Assembly: GCA_002384815.1 (NCBI GenBank)
Contig: DGBN01000046.1
Span: forward strand, 1 to 64,000
From: Oxalobacteraceae bacterium UBA4003
GTDB lineage: Bacteria; Pseudomonadota; Gammaproteobacteria; Burkholderiales; Burkholderiaceae_D
Direction of reading: 5' to 3'
Length of the DNA stretch: 64,000 nt
A program made the translations under genes and the position numbers. A model generated the notes under the pieces. The model was not told the DNA's origin. It was given only the letters and a program-made list of their open reading frames with translations, and searched no databases. Shown here piece after piece: positions 45,453 to 53,431 of the stretch; the first letter of the stretch is position 1, and each line of letters starts with the position of its first letter.

Positions 45453-46595
45453 CTAGTAGCTCAAACCACGCGCATCGATATCCCAGATCGCTTCCACCAC
45501 ATCGCCTCTGAAACAGACGAACTGGTCATACAGATTGCAGGTCGGATCGCAATGCCCCGGAATCAGCATGACGCGATTGCCCAGGTGATCGCGCATATCG
45601 TCCGCAGCCACCTGCAGGATTCCATGCTCGTCATTGGCCGATACATAACGCAGCTTGTCCTCATACTCGCCGGCGCGCACTCGCGGCAGGCCCGAGTCGA
45701 CCGCCACCCCTTTCAACCCCACATCGCATACGGCTTTATGCTGCTTGGCAGTACTCATGATGGTGGAAAGAATGAAAAGTCCGTGCTTGGGCGTATAGTC
45801 GCCAGCCCACTCATTCGAGCCGTAATGGCCATCCAGGAAAATATAGGAACCGGGCTGCATTTCCGTATAGACGCCACTGGCGACATCGAACTCGACGGTG
45901 CCGGTGCCGGCTCCGGACACGACCGGACAAGCCGCGCCGCGCGCCTCCAGAAACCGGATATATTGCGCAACCCGATCGGCCGAACGCGCTGCTTCCAGGC
46001 GCCGCTGTTCCCATGTCGCCAGATGCTGGATGCCACCGTTATAAGCTTGCAGACCACCAAACCTCAAGCCGGGATAGGCAGCCATACGATCGACCAGCGC
46101 TGCCAATGCCTCATTACTGTCGACGCCGCAGCGACCATGGCCGACATCCACTTCCGGCATCACGATGATGGTGACGCCAACTGCGCTGGCCGCCTTGCCG
46201 ATCGCATCAACCTGCGCCACATGATCGACGCAAACGCTCAATTTGATGAGACCGGCCAGTTCAACTGCCATTGCCACCTTGTCGGAACCGACGAATTCAT
46301 TGCTGATATGAATACTGTCAATGCCTGCCCGGACAAAAGGATAAGCCTCGCTCAATTTCTGGCAGCACACGCCGACAGCGCCCAGCGCAATCTGCTGTCT
46401 GGAAATCATGGTGGATTTATGCGCTTTCGCATGCGGCCTGAGAGCCACGCCGTGGCGCCTGGCCAAACTGGCCATGAATTGGAGATTGGATTCAAAAGCA
46501 TCCAGATCCAGCATAAGTGCCGGAGTGGCAACTTCTGACAGCGTAGCCCCTGCCCGCGCAATGGCAGGTGTTTTCAAGCTTGAAAAATCTTTCAT
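45453..46595 (-). CDS. DSD1-family PLP aldolase, beta-hydroxyaspartate/D-threonine aldolase type
   Basis: About 380 residues of the alanine-racemase-fold (type III) PLP family. The PLP-lysine region is LRPHAKAHKS, followed by GVCCQKLSEA, and the C-terminal metal site is PGHCDPTCN. From memory, the last 60 residues (SANDEHGIL ... GHCDPTCNLYDQFV) are very close to beta-hydroxyaspartate aldolase BhcC of Paracoccus; D-threonine aldolase is the alternative. These enzymes split 3-hydroxy-amino acids to glycine plus an aldehyde such as glyoxylate. Start 46595 has GGGG six bases upstream; 46607 is possible. It diverges from tctC. Confidence 0.82.
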   Translation of the reverse strand: MKDFSSLKTPAIARAGATLSEVATPALMLDLDAFESNLQFMASLARRHGVALRPHAKAHKSTMISRQQIALGAVGVCCQKLSEAYPFVRAGIDSIHISNEFVGSDKVAMAVELAGLIKLSVCVDHVAQVDAIGKAASAVGVTIIVMPEVDVGHGRCGVDSNEALAALVDRMAAYPGLRFGGLQAYNGGIQHLATWEQRRLEAARSADRVAQYIRFLEARGAACPVVSGAGTGTVEFDVASGVYTEMQPGSYIFLDGHYGSNEWAGDYTPKHGLFILSTIMSTAKQHKAVCDVGLKGVAVDSGLPRVRAGEYEDKLRYVSANDEHGILQVAADDMRDHLGNRVMLIPGHCDPTCNLYDQFVCFRGDVVEAIWDIDARGLSY

Positions 46596-46934
46596 TAGCA
46601 ACCCCATTCGAATTCAATTATTTTGTCATTCTGACATGTCAGCGTTAAATAACTATTTCTCTGCAGCGCCACCCAACACTAATACGGCTTAAATTTTGAC
46701 CACAAACTATCCGCAAGGATAATTGACATTTTCCTCAAAGTGTATATTGTATTCAATATTCTAAATCTAATATTTGGAATGAAGGCAGTTTATTGTTTTT
46801 GGAAAAACAAGAAAAAGCAAAAACTGCATTTAAATCGATGGTTTCTACGAGCCACACCGAATGCGCATATGCCTGGAACGCAATTCATTTGGTCCCTGTT
46901 CAAAAAATCATCGCCACCTTCAGGAGACAGCGAC
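46596..46934. promoter_or_regulatory. Divergent promoter region of the aldolase and tctCBA, with candidate operator
   Basis: This 339-base interval carries no gene. TTGACA at 46723-46728 is a good -35 box for tctC. The near-palindrome ATATTGTATTCAATAT at 46744-46759 covers the expected -10 region, and its core TTGTATTCAATAT (46747-46759) recurs exactly upstream of the aminotransferase. A GntR/FCD repressor encoded at 50.3-51.1 kb is the natural binder. A related ATTCGAATTCAAT lies near the aldolase start, at about 46606-46618. Confidence 0.65.
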
Positions 46935-47927
46935 ATGCAAAAACAATCAATGAAGACCGGTCTTTTTCTTGCCACCATGTGCTGCGCTTTGAGCGCATCG
47001 GCCTGGGAGCCAACCAAACCAGTTGAGCTGGTCGTGCCTTTCAGTGCTGGCGGTGCATCCGATCAAATGGCACGGTCTATTCAAGGCATCATTACCAAAC
47101 ACGGCCTGATGAAGCAGCCCATCATCGTGCAAAACAAGGCTGGCGCAAGCGGTGCGGAAGGTTTGCTAGATCTGAAGGCAGCCAAAGGAAACGCGAACAA
47201 GATCATTGTCGCGTCGTCATCCATTTACACCACGCCGATGGCGACAAATTTGCCTTTCAACTGGAAAGATCTGACCCCGATCGCCGTGATTGCGCAAGAC
47301 GCATTCATTCTCTGGACCAATACCCAGGGTGGTTACAAAACCCCGGCAGCCTATCTTGCAGAAGTAAAGAAAGTGCCTGAATCCCACAAAATGGGCGGCA
47401 CCAGCTCGAAGCGCGAAGATCACCTGATCACCACCATGATCGAAAAGAAAACCGGAACAAAATTCCTCTACATCCCCTATAAAGGCGGCGGCGAAGCTGC
47501 AACCCAGTTGTCTGGAAATCACATCAATGCAAACGTGAACAATCCATCCGAATCAATTTCGCAATGGCGCGCCGGCCAACATGAGGCCTTGTGTCTGTTC
47601 TCCGAAAAACGTATTTCTTACACGGCAAAAGTCACGGCGACTCAAGCATGGTCCGACATCCCGACCTGCAAAGAAAAAGGTCTGGATGTGAACTACGAAA
47701 TGATTCGCGTCTTCATGATGCCGGGCGGTGTCAAACCGGAACAGACTCAGTTCTATGTCGACTTGCTCAAAAAAGTAACCGAGACACCGGAATGGAAAGC
47801 CTATCTGGAAAAAAATGCGCTGAAGGAGGAATTCCTCTCTGGTGACCCATTGAAAACATTCCTCGCTAAAGATGAAGTAATGCACCGTGAAATCATGAGC
47901 GATGCCGGCTTCCTGATCTCGAAATAA
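46935..47927 (+). CDS. tctC: Tripartite tricarboxylate transporter, substrate-binding protein
   Basis: This 330-residue periplasmic receptor has a Sec signal (GLFLATMCCALSASAW) and the TctC/Bug fold: PVELVVPFSAGGASDQMAR, then VQNKAGASGAEG, and YIPYKGGGEAATQL. Bug receptors bind carboxylates such as citrate or dicarboxylates. The start at 46935 follows AGGAGACAGCGAC; an open frame reaching 46740 would run through the promoter and is rejected. It precedes tctB and tctA, giving the full C-B-A set. Confidence 0.92.
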   Translation: MQKQSMKTGLFLATMCCALSASAWEPTKPVELVVPFSAGGASDQMARSIQGIITKHGLMKQPIIVQNKAGASGAEGLLDLKAAKGNANKIIVASSSIYTTPMATNLPFNWKDLTPIAVIAQDAFILWTNTQGGYKTPAAYLAEVKKVPESHKMGGTSSKREDHLITTMIEKKTGTKFLYIPYKGGGEAATQLSGNHINANVNNPSESISQWRAGQHEALCLFSEKRISYTAKVTATQAWSDIPTCKEKGLDVNYEMIRVFMMPGGVKPEQTQFYVDLLKKVTETPEWKAYLEKNALKEEFLSGDPLKTFLAKDEVMHREIMSDAGFLISK

Positions 47928-48005
47928 TTCACACTCACCATCCTGCTTCAATCCTCGTGATCCATTGCCGGCACGAGGATTGATTCGCCACACGGGCCCG
48001 CGAAT

Positions 48006-48524
48006 ATGAATCCTTCCGAAATAGAAATTGAAGAGAGGACTCCCTCTCGCACAGTCATTACCATCCGAACCGCAGAACTTCTCACAGCCGCCACACTCGC
48101 AGTGATCTCCTTGATCACGATGTGGAGTAATTACGAGATTGGCGCCGGCTGGGGCAGCTATGGCCCTGAAGCCGGTTATTTCCCCATGCGTCTGGGCATC
48201 ATTATTTTGCTGGCCAGCTTCTTCGTGGCATTCCAGGCAATTCGCACCAATAACCAATCTGCCTTTATTGAACTGGAACAGGCACGTCTTGTTTCCATTA
48301 TCTTGCTGCCGCTTCTGCTTTATGTATTCGTTCTCGGTTATCTCGGCATTTATGTGTCATCTGCAATTTTCATTGCAACATTTATGTTCGTCCTCGGCAA
48401 ATTTGTATGGTGGAAGTCAATTGGACTGGCCTGCCTCGTCATGTTTGTATTTTTCTATATTTTTGAAATTCAATTCATGGTGCCCCTGCCAAAAGGGCCG
48501 GTTGAGAATTTCTTTGGCTTCTGA
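48006..48524 (+). CDS. tctB: Tripartite tricarboxylate transporter, small membrane subunit
   Basis: This 172-residue protein of the TctB (DUF1468) family has four membrane helices and the family-typical GPEAGYFPMRLGIIILLASF between the first two. It pairs with TctA in the membrane. It lies between tctC and tctA, nine bases before the latter. Confidence 0.88.
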   Translation: MNPSEIEIEERTPSRTVITIRTAELLTAATLAVISLITMWSNYEIGAGWGSYGPEAGYFPMRLGIIILLASFFVAFQAIRTNNQSAFIELEQARLVSIILLPLLLYVFVLGYLGIYVSSAIFIATFMFVLGKFVWWKSIGLACLVMFVFFYIFEIQFMVPLPKGPVENFFGF

Positions 48525-48533
48525 GGATAAAGC

Positions 48534-50045
48534 ATGGATGAAATTAGCTCACTAATGGTCGGCTTCGGCCATGTACTTAGCTGGCAAAATACCGGCCTCA
48601 TGTTCCTCGGCATTCTGCTCGGCATCGTCGTCGGTGTATTACCTGGCCTGGGAGGTCCTAACGGTGTAGCGATTCTGCTGCCGCTGACCTTCTCGATGAA
48701 TCCAACCTCAGCCATTATTTTGCTCTCTTGCATTTACTGGGGAGCGTTGTTCGGCGGTGCAATTACTTCGATTTTGTTCAATATCCCGGGCGAAGCATGG
48801 TCGGTTGCCACCACATTCGACGGCTACCCGCTTGCACAGCAAGGCAAAGCTGCCGAAGCATTGACCAGCGCCTTTACCGGCTCCTGTATCGGCGCCCTGT
48901 TCGGCGTGATCGTCATCACCTTCCTCGCCCCGATTGTCGCAAAATTTGCATTGCGCTTTGGCCCACCGGAATTCTTTGCGGTCTACTTTCTAACCTTCTG
49001 CAGTTTCATTGGCATGGGCAAGGAGCCAAAGGCAAAGATCATCATCTCGATGTGCGTAGGCTTCATACTGGCTGCGGTTGGCATGGATACGGTTTCCGGA
49101 CAGTTGCGCATGACCTATGACTTCCCTGAACTGTTACGCGGCTTCGACTTCCTAGTCGCGGTAATCGGCCTGTTCGGTATCAGCGAAATCCTGATGACAA
49201 TGGAAGAAGGCCTGGCATTCAAAGGCAAGAACGCGAAGATCGATCTGAAAGTCGTATTGAAAACATGGGCAACTTTCCCGCGTTATTTCATGACTCTGCT
49301 TCGCTCTTCCGTCATCGGCTGCTGGCTGGGCGTCACCCCGGGTGGTGCCGTTGCGGCATCCTTCATGGGTTATGGCGTCGCAAAAAGAATGTCGCGTGAA
49401 TCGGAGAAGTTCGGCAAGGGCAGCATCGAAGGTGTACTGGCACCTGAAACTGCTGCACATGCTGCAGGTACCAGCGCCTTGCTGCCTATGCTGGCACTCG
49501 GCATTCCAGGCTCGGCCACTGCTGCGGTCTTGCTGGGTGGCCTGATGATCTGGGGCCTGCAACCTGGTCCCATGCTGTTCGTTGAACAGAAAGACTTTGT
49601 GTGGGGCCTGATCGCCAGTATGTACCTCGGCAATATCGTCGGTCTGATCGTGGTACTGAGTACCGTACCGCTGTTTGCCGCCATCCTGCGCATCCCATTT
49701 TCGATCATCGCCCCCGCCATCATGGTCGTCTGTGCCATCGGTGCCTATACCGTCGCCGGTGCCGAATTCGATATCTGGCTAATGGTAGGGTTTGGCTTGG
49801 TTGGTTACGTCTTCAAAAAACTGGACTATCCGCTGGCGCCCATGGTTCTGGCACTGGTTCTGGGTGATCGGGCCGAAGATGCATTCCGTCAAACCATGGT
49901 CGGCTCCAAAGGTGACATGAGCGTTTTCTTCGGCAGCGGTCTAGTGGGCACCGTGATGGCGCTGGCGCTCATCGCACTATTGTGGCCGATAATCAGCAGC
50001 ATCATTGCCTCGCTGCGCAACAATAAAACTGTACAGGCAGCCTAA
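48534..50045 (+). CDS. tctA: Tripartite tricarboxylate transporter, large permease subunit
   Basis: This 503-residue permease has about 11-12 helices and the TctA motifs GVLPGLGGPNGVAILLPLTF and, in the second half, LGVTPGGAVAASFMGYGVAKR and LALGIPGSATAAVLLGG. It moves the carboxylate delivered by TctC using the ion gradient. GAGGATAAAGC precedes the ATG. A bidirectional terminator follows 43 bases after the stop. Confidence 0.94.
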   Translation: MDEISSLMVGFGHVLSWQNTGLMFLGILLGIVVGVLPGLGGPNGVAILLPLTFSMNPTSAIILLSCIYWGALFGGAITSILFNIPGEAWSVATTFDGYPLAQQGKAAEALTSAFTGSCIGALFGVIVITFLAPIVAKFALRFGPPEFFAVYFLTFCSFIGMGKEPKAKIIISMCVGFILAAVGMDTVSGQLRMTYDFPELLRGFDFLVAVIGLFGISEILMTMEEGLAFKGKNAKIDLKVVLKTWATFPRYFMTLLRSSVIGCWLGVTPGGAVAASFMGYGVAKRMSRESEKFGKGSIEGVLAPETAAHAAGTSALLPMLALGIPGSATAAVLLGGLMIWGLQPGPMLFVEQKDFVWGLIASMYLGNIVGLIVVLSTVPLFAAILRIPFSIIAPAIMVVCAIGAYTVAGAEFDIWLMVGFGLVGYVFKKLDYPLAPMVLALVLGDRAEDAFRQTMVGSKGDMSVFFGSGLVGTVMALALIALLWPIISSIIASLRNNKTVQAA

Positions 50046-50088
50046 GAAAAACAGTGTCAATGCGGGCGATCCCCTCATTGATGACAGT

Positions 50089-50121
50089 AAAAAAGCCTGG
50101 AGATATTCTCCAGGCTTTTTT
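50089..50121. terminator. Bidirectional intrinsic terminator after tctA
   Basis: GCCTGGAGA, loop TAT, TCTCCAGGC with six A before and six T after. It ends tctCBA and could also stop minus-strand read-through from gntR. Confidence 0.9.
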
Positions 50122-50253
50122 ACTGAACAGTTCTGTTTTTGTATCTTGATTGCAGCTTGCGATGGTCGCTGTTATGCCAGCATGCAACACCGCCTTATCT
50201 CACAGAGATGCAGCGGAGACAATCCCTCGACAATTATCATCACCCGCAACAAT

Positions 50254-50287
50254 AAAAAAGCCCGGGCTTGCGCTCCAGGCTTTTTTT
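50254..50287 (-). terminator. Intrinsic terminator after the gntR gene
   Basis: An imperfect stem around AAAAAAGCCCGG and CCAGGCTTTTTT lies 27 bases past the gntR stop on the minus strand and gives a six-U tract there. Confidence 0.65.
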
Positions 50288-50313
50288 GATCACGATCTTT
50301 TGCTTATTTTTAC

Positions 50314-51060
50314 CTACTTGATTGCCACCGCTTTGCCATTAATCTTCTTGGCTCTGCCATCGATATCGTGCAAATCGGCCATCACAGAATCCCGCTTGTC
50401 CAGCAAATGCTGACGCAAGATAGCGGCAAGTCTTTTACCGTCCCGCATTTCCAGCGCCTGAATCATTTCCTCATGCTCCTGAATCGCGCGATCCCATTTC
50501 GACTCCTGGAAATTCGACTTGAAACGCAAGGCCAGCAGGCGCCGATTCATTGACAAATAAACCTGCCGCAATACCGTATTGCGTGCCGCTTCATTGATTT
50601 TGTTGTGAATCGTTTGATTGCGACTGTAATAACCAGGCAGATCATTTTTTGCACGGCACAGGATCATGGCCGCATGCAATTCCTTGATCTCCGCAATCTC
50701 GACTGGCGAGATACGTTCTGCGGCCAACTCGCCTGACAAGGCTTCCAGCCCGCTCATCATTTCAAAGGTTTCAAGAATTTCGGTGTCGCTCATTTTATAA
50801 ACGAACGCGCCCCGATTGGGAATGATTTCAATCAAGCCTTCGGATGCCAACACCTTCATCGCCTCGCGCAAAGGTGTACGCGAGATACCCAGACGTTCAC
50901 AGACTTCACGCTCGTTGAGTTTGGTGCCCGGTTGCAGCACACCTTCAACAATAAAATTCTGCAAATGGCCGATTACCGCATCATGCAAACGCTGCCGCTC
51001 TACACGGGGCAGGTCAGGACCAGCCTGGTAACTTTCATCAGTATTCATTGTATTTTGCAT
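50314..51060 (-). CDS. GntR-family (FCD/FadR subfamily) transcriptional regulator
   Basis: This 248-residue protein has an N-terminal GntR winged helix (LQPGTKLNEREVCERLGISRTPLREAMKVLASEGLI) and a helical FCD effector domain that binds carboxylic acids through metal-coordinating His residues (HNKINEAARN, QEHEEMIQAL, LRQHLLDKR). It lies between tctCBA and the aminotransferase operon and is divergent from the latter, so it is the likely local regulator. ATGs at 51060 and 51048 are both possible starts; neither has a strong ribosome site. Confidence 0.88.
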   Translation of the reverse strand: MQNTMNTDESYQAGPDLPRVERQRLHDAVIGHLQNFIVEGVLQPGTKLNEREVCERLGISRTPLREAMKVLASEGLIEIIPNRGAFVYKMSDTEILETFEMMSGLEALSGELAAERISPVEIAEIKELHAAMILCRAKNDLPGYYSRNQTIHNKINEAARNTVLRQVYLSMNRRLLALRFKSNFQESKWDRAIQEHEEMIQALEMRDGKRLAAILRQHLLDKRDSVMADLHDIDGRAKKINGKAVAIK

Positions 51061-51264
51061 ACTAAGATTGATTTGAGATATCTCATTTTAAACAATTGCG
51101 CTCATCTCATGTAGAACATCTTGCAAAACACGTTGCGAATATATAAACAATTGAAACCAACTTCAAGTCAGACAGTTTCAAGGAAATTTTCATCTCTCCT
51201 AACTGCAGCATCATCAACTACCAGCAGCAGATATAGGCAAAACACTTTACCAAACGAAAATCCT

Positions 51265-51290
51265 TTGATATAGTATTTTGTATTCAATAT
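51265..51290 (+). promoter_or_regulatory. Promoter and candidate GntR operator upstream of the aminotransferase
   Basis: TTGATA at 51265-51270 can serve as -35, and TTGTATTCAATAT at 51278-51290 occupies the spacer and -10 side. This 13-mer is identical to the one at 46747-46759 before tctC. Confidence 0.6.
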
Positions 51291-51319
51291 CCAATTGTTG
51301 GATTTCAGGAGATTTTTAA

Positions 51320-52537
51320 ATGTTGAAACTAGATTTTCACCCTGCAGGCCGCCATTTTTTGAACATCCCGGGTCCTAGCCCGGTACCGGATCGCCTGCTC
51401 CGCGCAATGAGCTATCCAACTATCGATCACCGCGGACCCGAATTCGGCGCAATGGGATTGAAAATCCTGTCCGGCATTCAGAAAATTTTCAAAACCACGC
51501 AGCCCGTCGTCATTTACCCAGCTTCCGGCACCGGCGCATGGGAAGCAGCGCTGGCTAATACCTTGAGTCCTGGCGATCACGTTTTGATGTTCGAAACCGG
51601 TCACTTTGCAACCTTGTGGAAAAAAATGGCGGAATCGCTGGGAATCAAACCGGAATTTATCGGCTTGCCTGGCTACGAAGGCTGGCGCAACGGCGTACGT
51701 GCAGACATGATCGAAGCGCGTCTGCGCGCTGACAGCAAGCACGAAATCAAGGCTGTATGCGTCGTCCATAACGAAACTTCGACCGGCGTTACCTCCAACA
51801 TCGCAGCTGTACGCAAAGCGATCGACGACGCAGGTCACCCTGCACTGCTGCTGGTAGATACCATCTCCGGTCTGGCATCGGCTGACTACCGCCACGACGA
51901 ATGGGGTGTGGACGTTACCGTTTCCGGTTCGCAAAAAGGTTTGATGCTACCGCCAGGCATCAGCTTCAACGCCGTATCGAAGAAAGCACTTGAGGCCAGC
52001 AAAACAGCCAAATTGCCACGCGCATTCTGGGGCTGGAATGAAATCATCGAGATGAACAGGAGTGGCTACTGGCCATATACGCCGAACACCAACCTGCTGT
52101 ATGCGCTGCACGAATCGCTGGACATGATCCTGTCCGAGGGACTGGAAAACGTTTTCGAGCGTCACCAGCGTCTGGCCGCTGCATGTCGCGCAGCAGTAAG
52201 TGCCTGGGGCCTGGAAATTCAATGTGCAGATCCAGCGGTCTATTCGCCGGTTCTGACCGGCGTAATCATGCCGGACGGAGTAGATGCCGATGTCGTGCGT
52301 CGCTTGATTTACGAACGTTTCAACATGTCGCTGGGCTCCGGCCTGGGCAAGGCAAAAGGCAAGATGTTCCGTATCGGCCACTTGGGCGAAGCATCCGATT
52401 TATCCTTGATGGCATCACTGACCGGCGTTGAAATGGGTTTGAAGCTGGCCGGTGTCAAATTGGCAGGCAGCGGTGTGCTTGCGGCGATGGAATATTTGGA
52501 AACGCACGCAGTGCCAGCATTGAAAATTCCAGCTTAA
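51320..52537 (+). CDS. Serine-glyoxylate-type aminotransferase (BhcA/SgaA-like)
   Basis: This 405-residue class V aminotransferase has the PLP-lysine motif VTVSGSQKGLMLPPG, NIPGPSPVPDRLLRAM at the start, and the glyoxylate-aminotransferase blocks VVHNETSTGV and KMFRIGHLGE. Such enzymes aminate glyoxylate to glycine, with serine or aspartate as donor. AGGAG lies eight bases before the ATG. It heads a three-gene run with the hydratase and the FAD/Fe-S enzyme. Donor choice between serine and aspartate cannot be decided from sequence. Confidence 0.88.
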   Translation: MLKLDFHPAGRHFLNIPGPSPVPDRLLRAMSYPTIDHRGPEFGAMGLKILSGIQKIFKTTQPVVIYPASGTGAWEAALANTLSPGDHVLMFETGHFATLWKKMAESLGIKPEFIGLPGYEGWRNGVRADMIEARLRADSKHEIKAVCVVHNETSTGVTSNIAAVRKAIDDAGHPALLLVDTISGLASADYRHDEWGVDVTVSGSQKGLMLPPGISFNAVSKKALEASKTAKLPRAFWGWNEIIEMNRSGYWPYTPNTNLLYALHESLDMILSEGLENVFERHQRLAAACRAAVSAWGLEIQCADPAVYSPVLTGVIMPDGVDADVVRRLIYERFNMSLGSGLGKAKGKMFRIGHLGEASDLSLMASLTGVEMGLKLAGVKLAGSGVLAAMEYLETHAVPALKIPA

Positions 52538-52600
52538 TCGTCAGTAGTACAAGAACCATTAACAGAAACACGCACCGAAAGAAGACAGGAAGGAAGATAG

Positions 52601-53362
52601 ATGCATATAAATCCACCTGATACCGAACTCGGTGCCTTACTGGTACAGGCCTCCCTTACCGGAAGGCCTGTACCAGTTTCCAGTACGCTGGAACCGGAAC
52701 ATGCTGATATGGCCTATGCGATTCAGCTCGAAATACTGGTCAAACGCCGGCAAAAAATCACAGGCTGGAAAGTCGGCGCCAAAACGCCGGATAGTACGCC
52801 GCACTGCGCTGCCTTGCCGCAAGATTGTTTACTTCCACAAAATATATCGATTAACTCGAACAGGTATCCGGTTCTCGGTCTGGAACTGGAAATTGCCTTT
52901 ACTTTTTCACGCGACTTTCTGCCACGCCCCATTGCCTACAGCGAAGAAGAAGTGCTGAGCAGCTTGCATCAAATGTGCACCACCGTTGAAATCGTTTCCA
53001 GCCGCATCGCATCCTGGCCGGATACCGGCGGCCTGACGCAACTGGCCGATTTTCAAAATCATGGCGCCCTGATCGTTGGCGAACTGGTCGACTACGATCA
53101 GGCCTTTCCCTATATGGAAGTCGCCGTCGAACTGCAACTTGACCAGCATCCGCTGTTCAGTGGCAGCGGGAAAAACAATGCCGGAGATCCGCGCCGTCTG
53201 TTGCCGTGGCTGGTTAATCACTGCCGCCGCTTTGACGTCCCGCTGATTGCAGGCGATCTGGTGACTTGCGGCTCTTATGTGGGCGTCCACTTCCCCAACG
53301 CGACCGGCGCGGTGAACGGCCGCATAGGCACATTACCGCCTATCAGTTTCGACTTGGCCTGA
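52601..53362 (+). CDS. 2-keto-4-pentenoate hydratase (MhpD)-like protein
   Basis: This 253-residue protein belongs to the MhpD branch of the fumarylacetoacetase superfamily: ITGWKVGAKTP near residue 46, the metal-site strand LGLELEIAFTF and the C-terminal GDLVTCGSYVG. The family hydrates or decarboxylates 2-oxo-enoic acids. No aromatic meta-cleavage genes are near, so it probably works on a small oxo-acid formed by the neighbouring enzymes. GGAAGGAAG precedes the ATG. It lies 63 bases after the aminotransferase and 69 before the dehydrogenase. Confidence 0.8.
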   Translation: MHINPPDTELGALLVQASLTGRPVPVSSTLEPEHADMAYAIQLEILVKRRQKITGWKVGAKTPDSTPHCAALPQDCLLPQNISINSNRYPVLGLELEIAFTFSRDFLPRPIAYSEEEVLSSLHQMCTTVEIVSSRIASWPDTGGLTQLADFQNHGALIVGELVDYDQAFPYMEVAVELQLDQHPLFSGSGKNNAGDPRRLLPWLVNHCRRFDVPLIAGDLVTCGSYVGVHFPNATGAVNGRIGTLPPISFDLA

Positions 53363-53431
53363 CGCCCTGCACGCTTGTCCAGGTTCGTCACTATCGAATT
53401 GCTGTCCGCCCCAGAAAAGGATTTACCTCAC

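Noticed and set aside
45333..46538. 401-codon plus-strand frame opposite the PLP aldolase
   Set aside because: Antisense to an enzyme with a clear PLP motif; no domain or ribosome site.
50005..50289. Small plus-strand frame across the tctA end and both terminators
   Set aside because: It is made largely of terminator hairpin sequence and has no family-like content.
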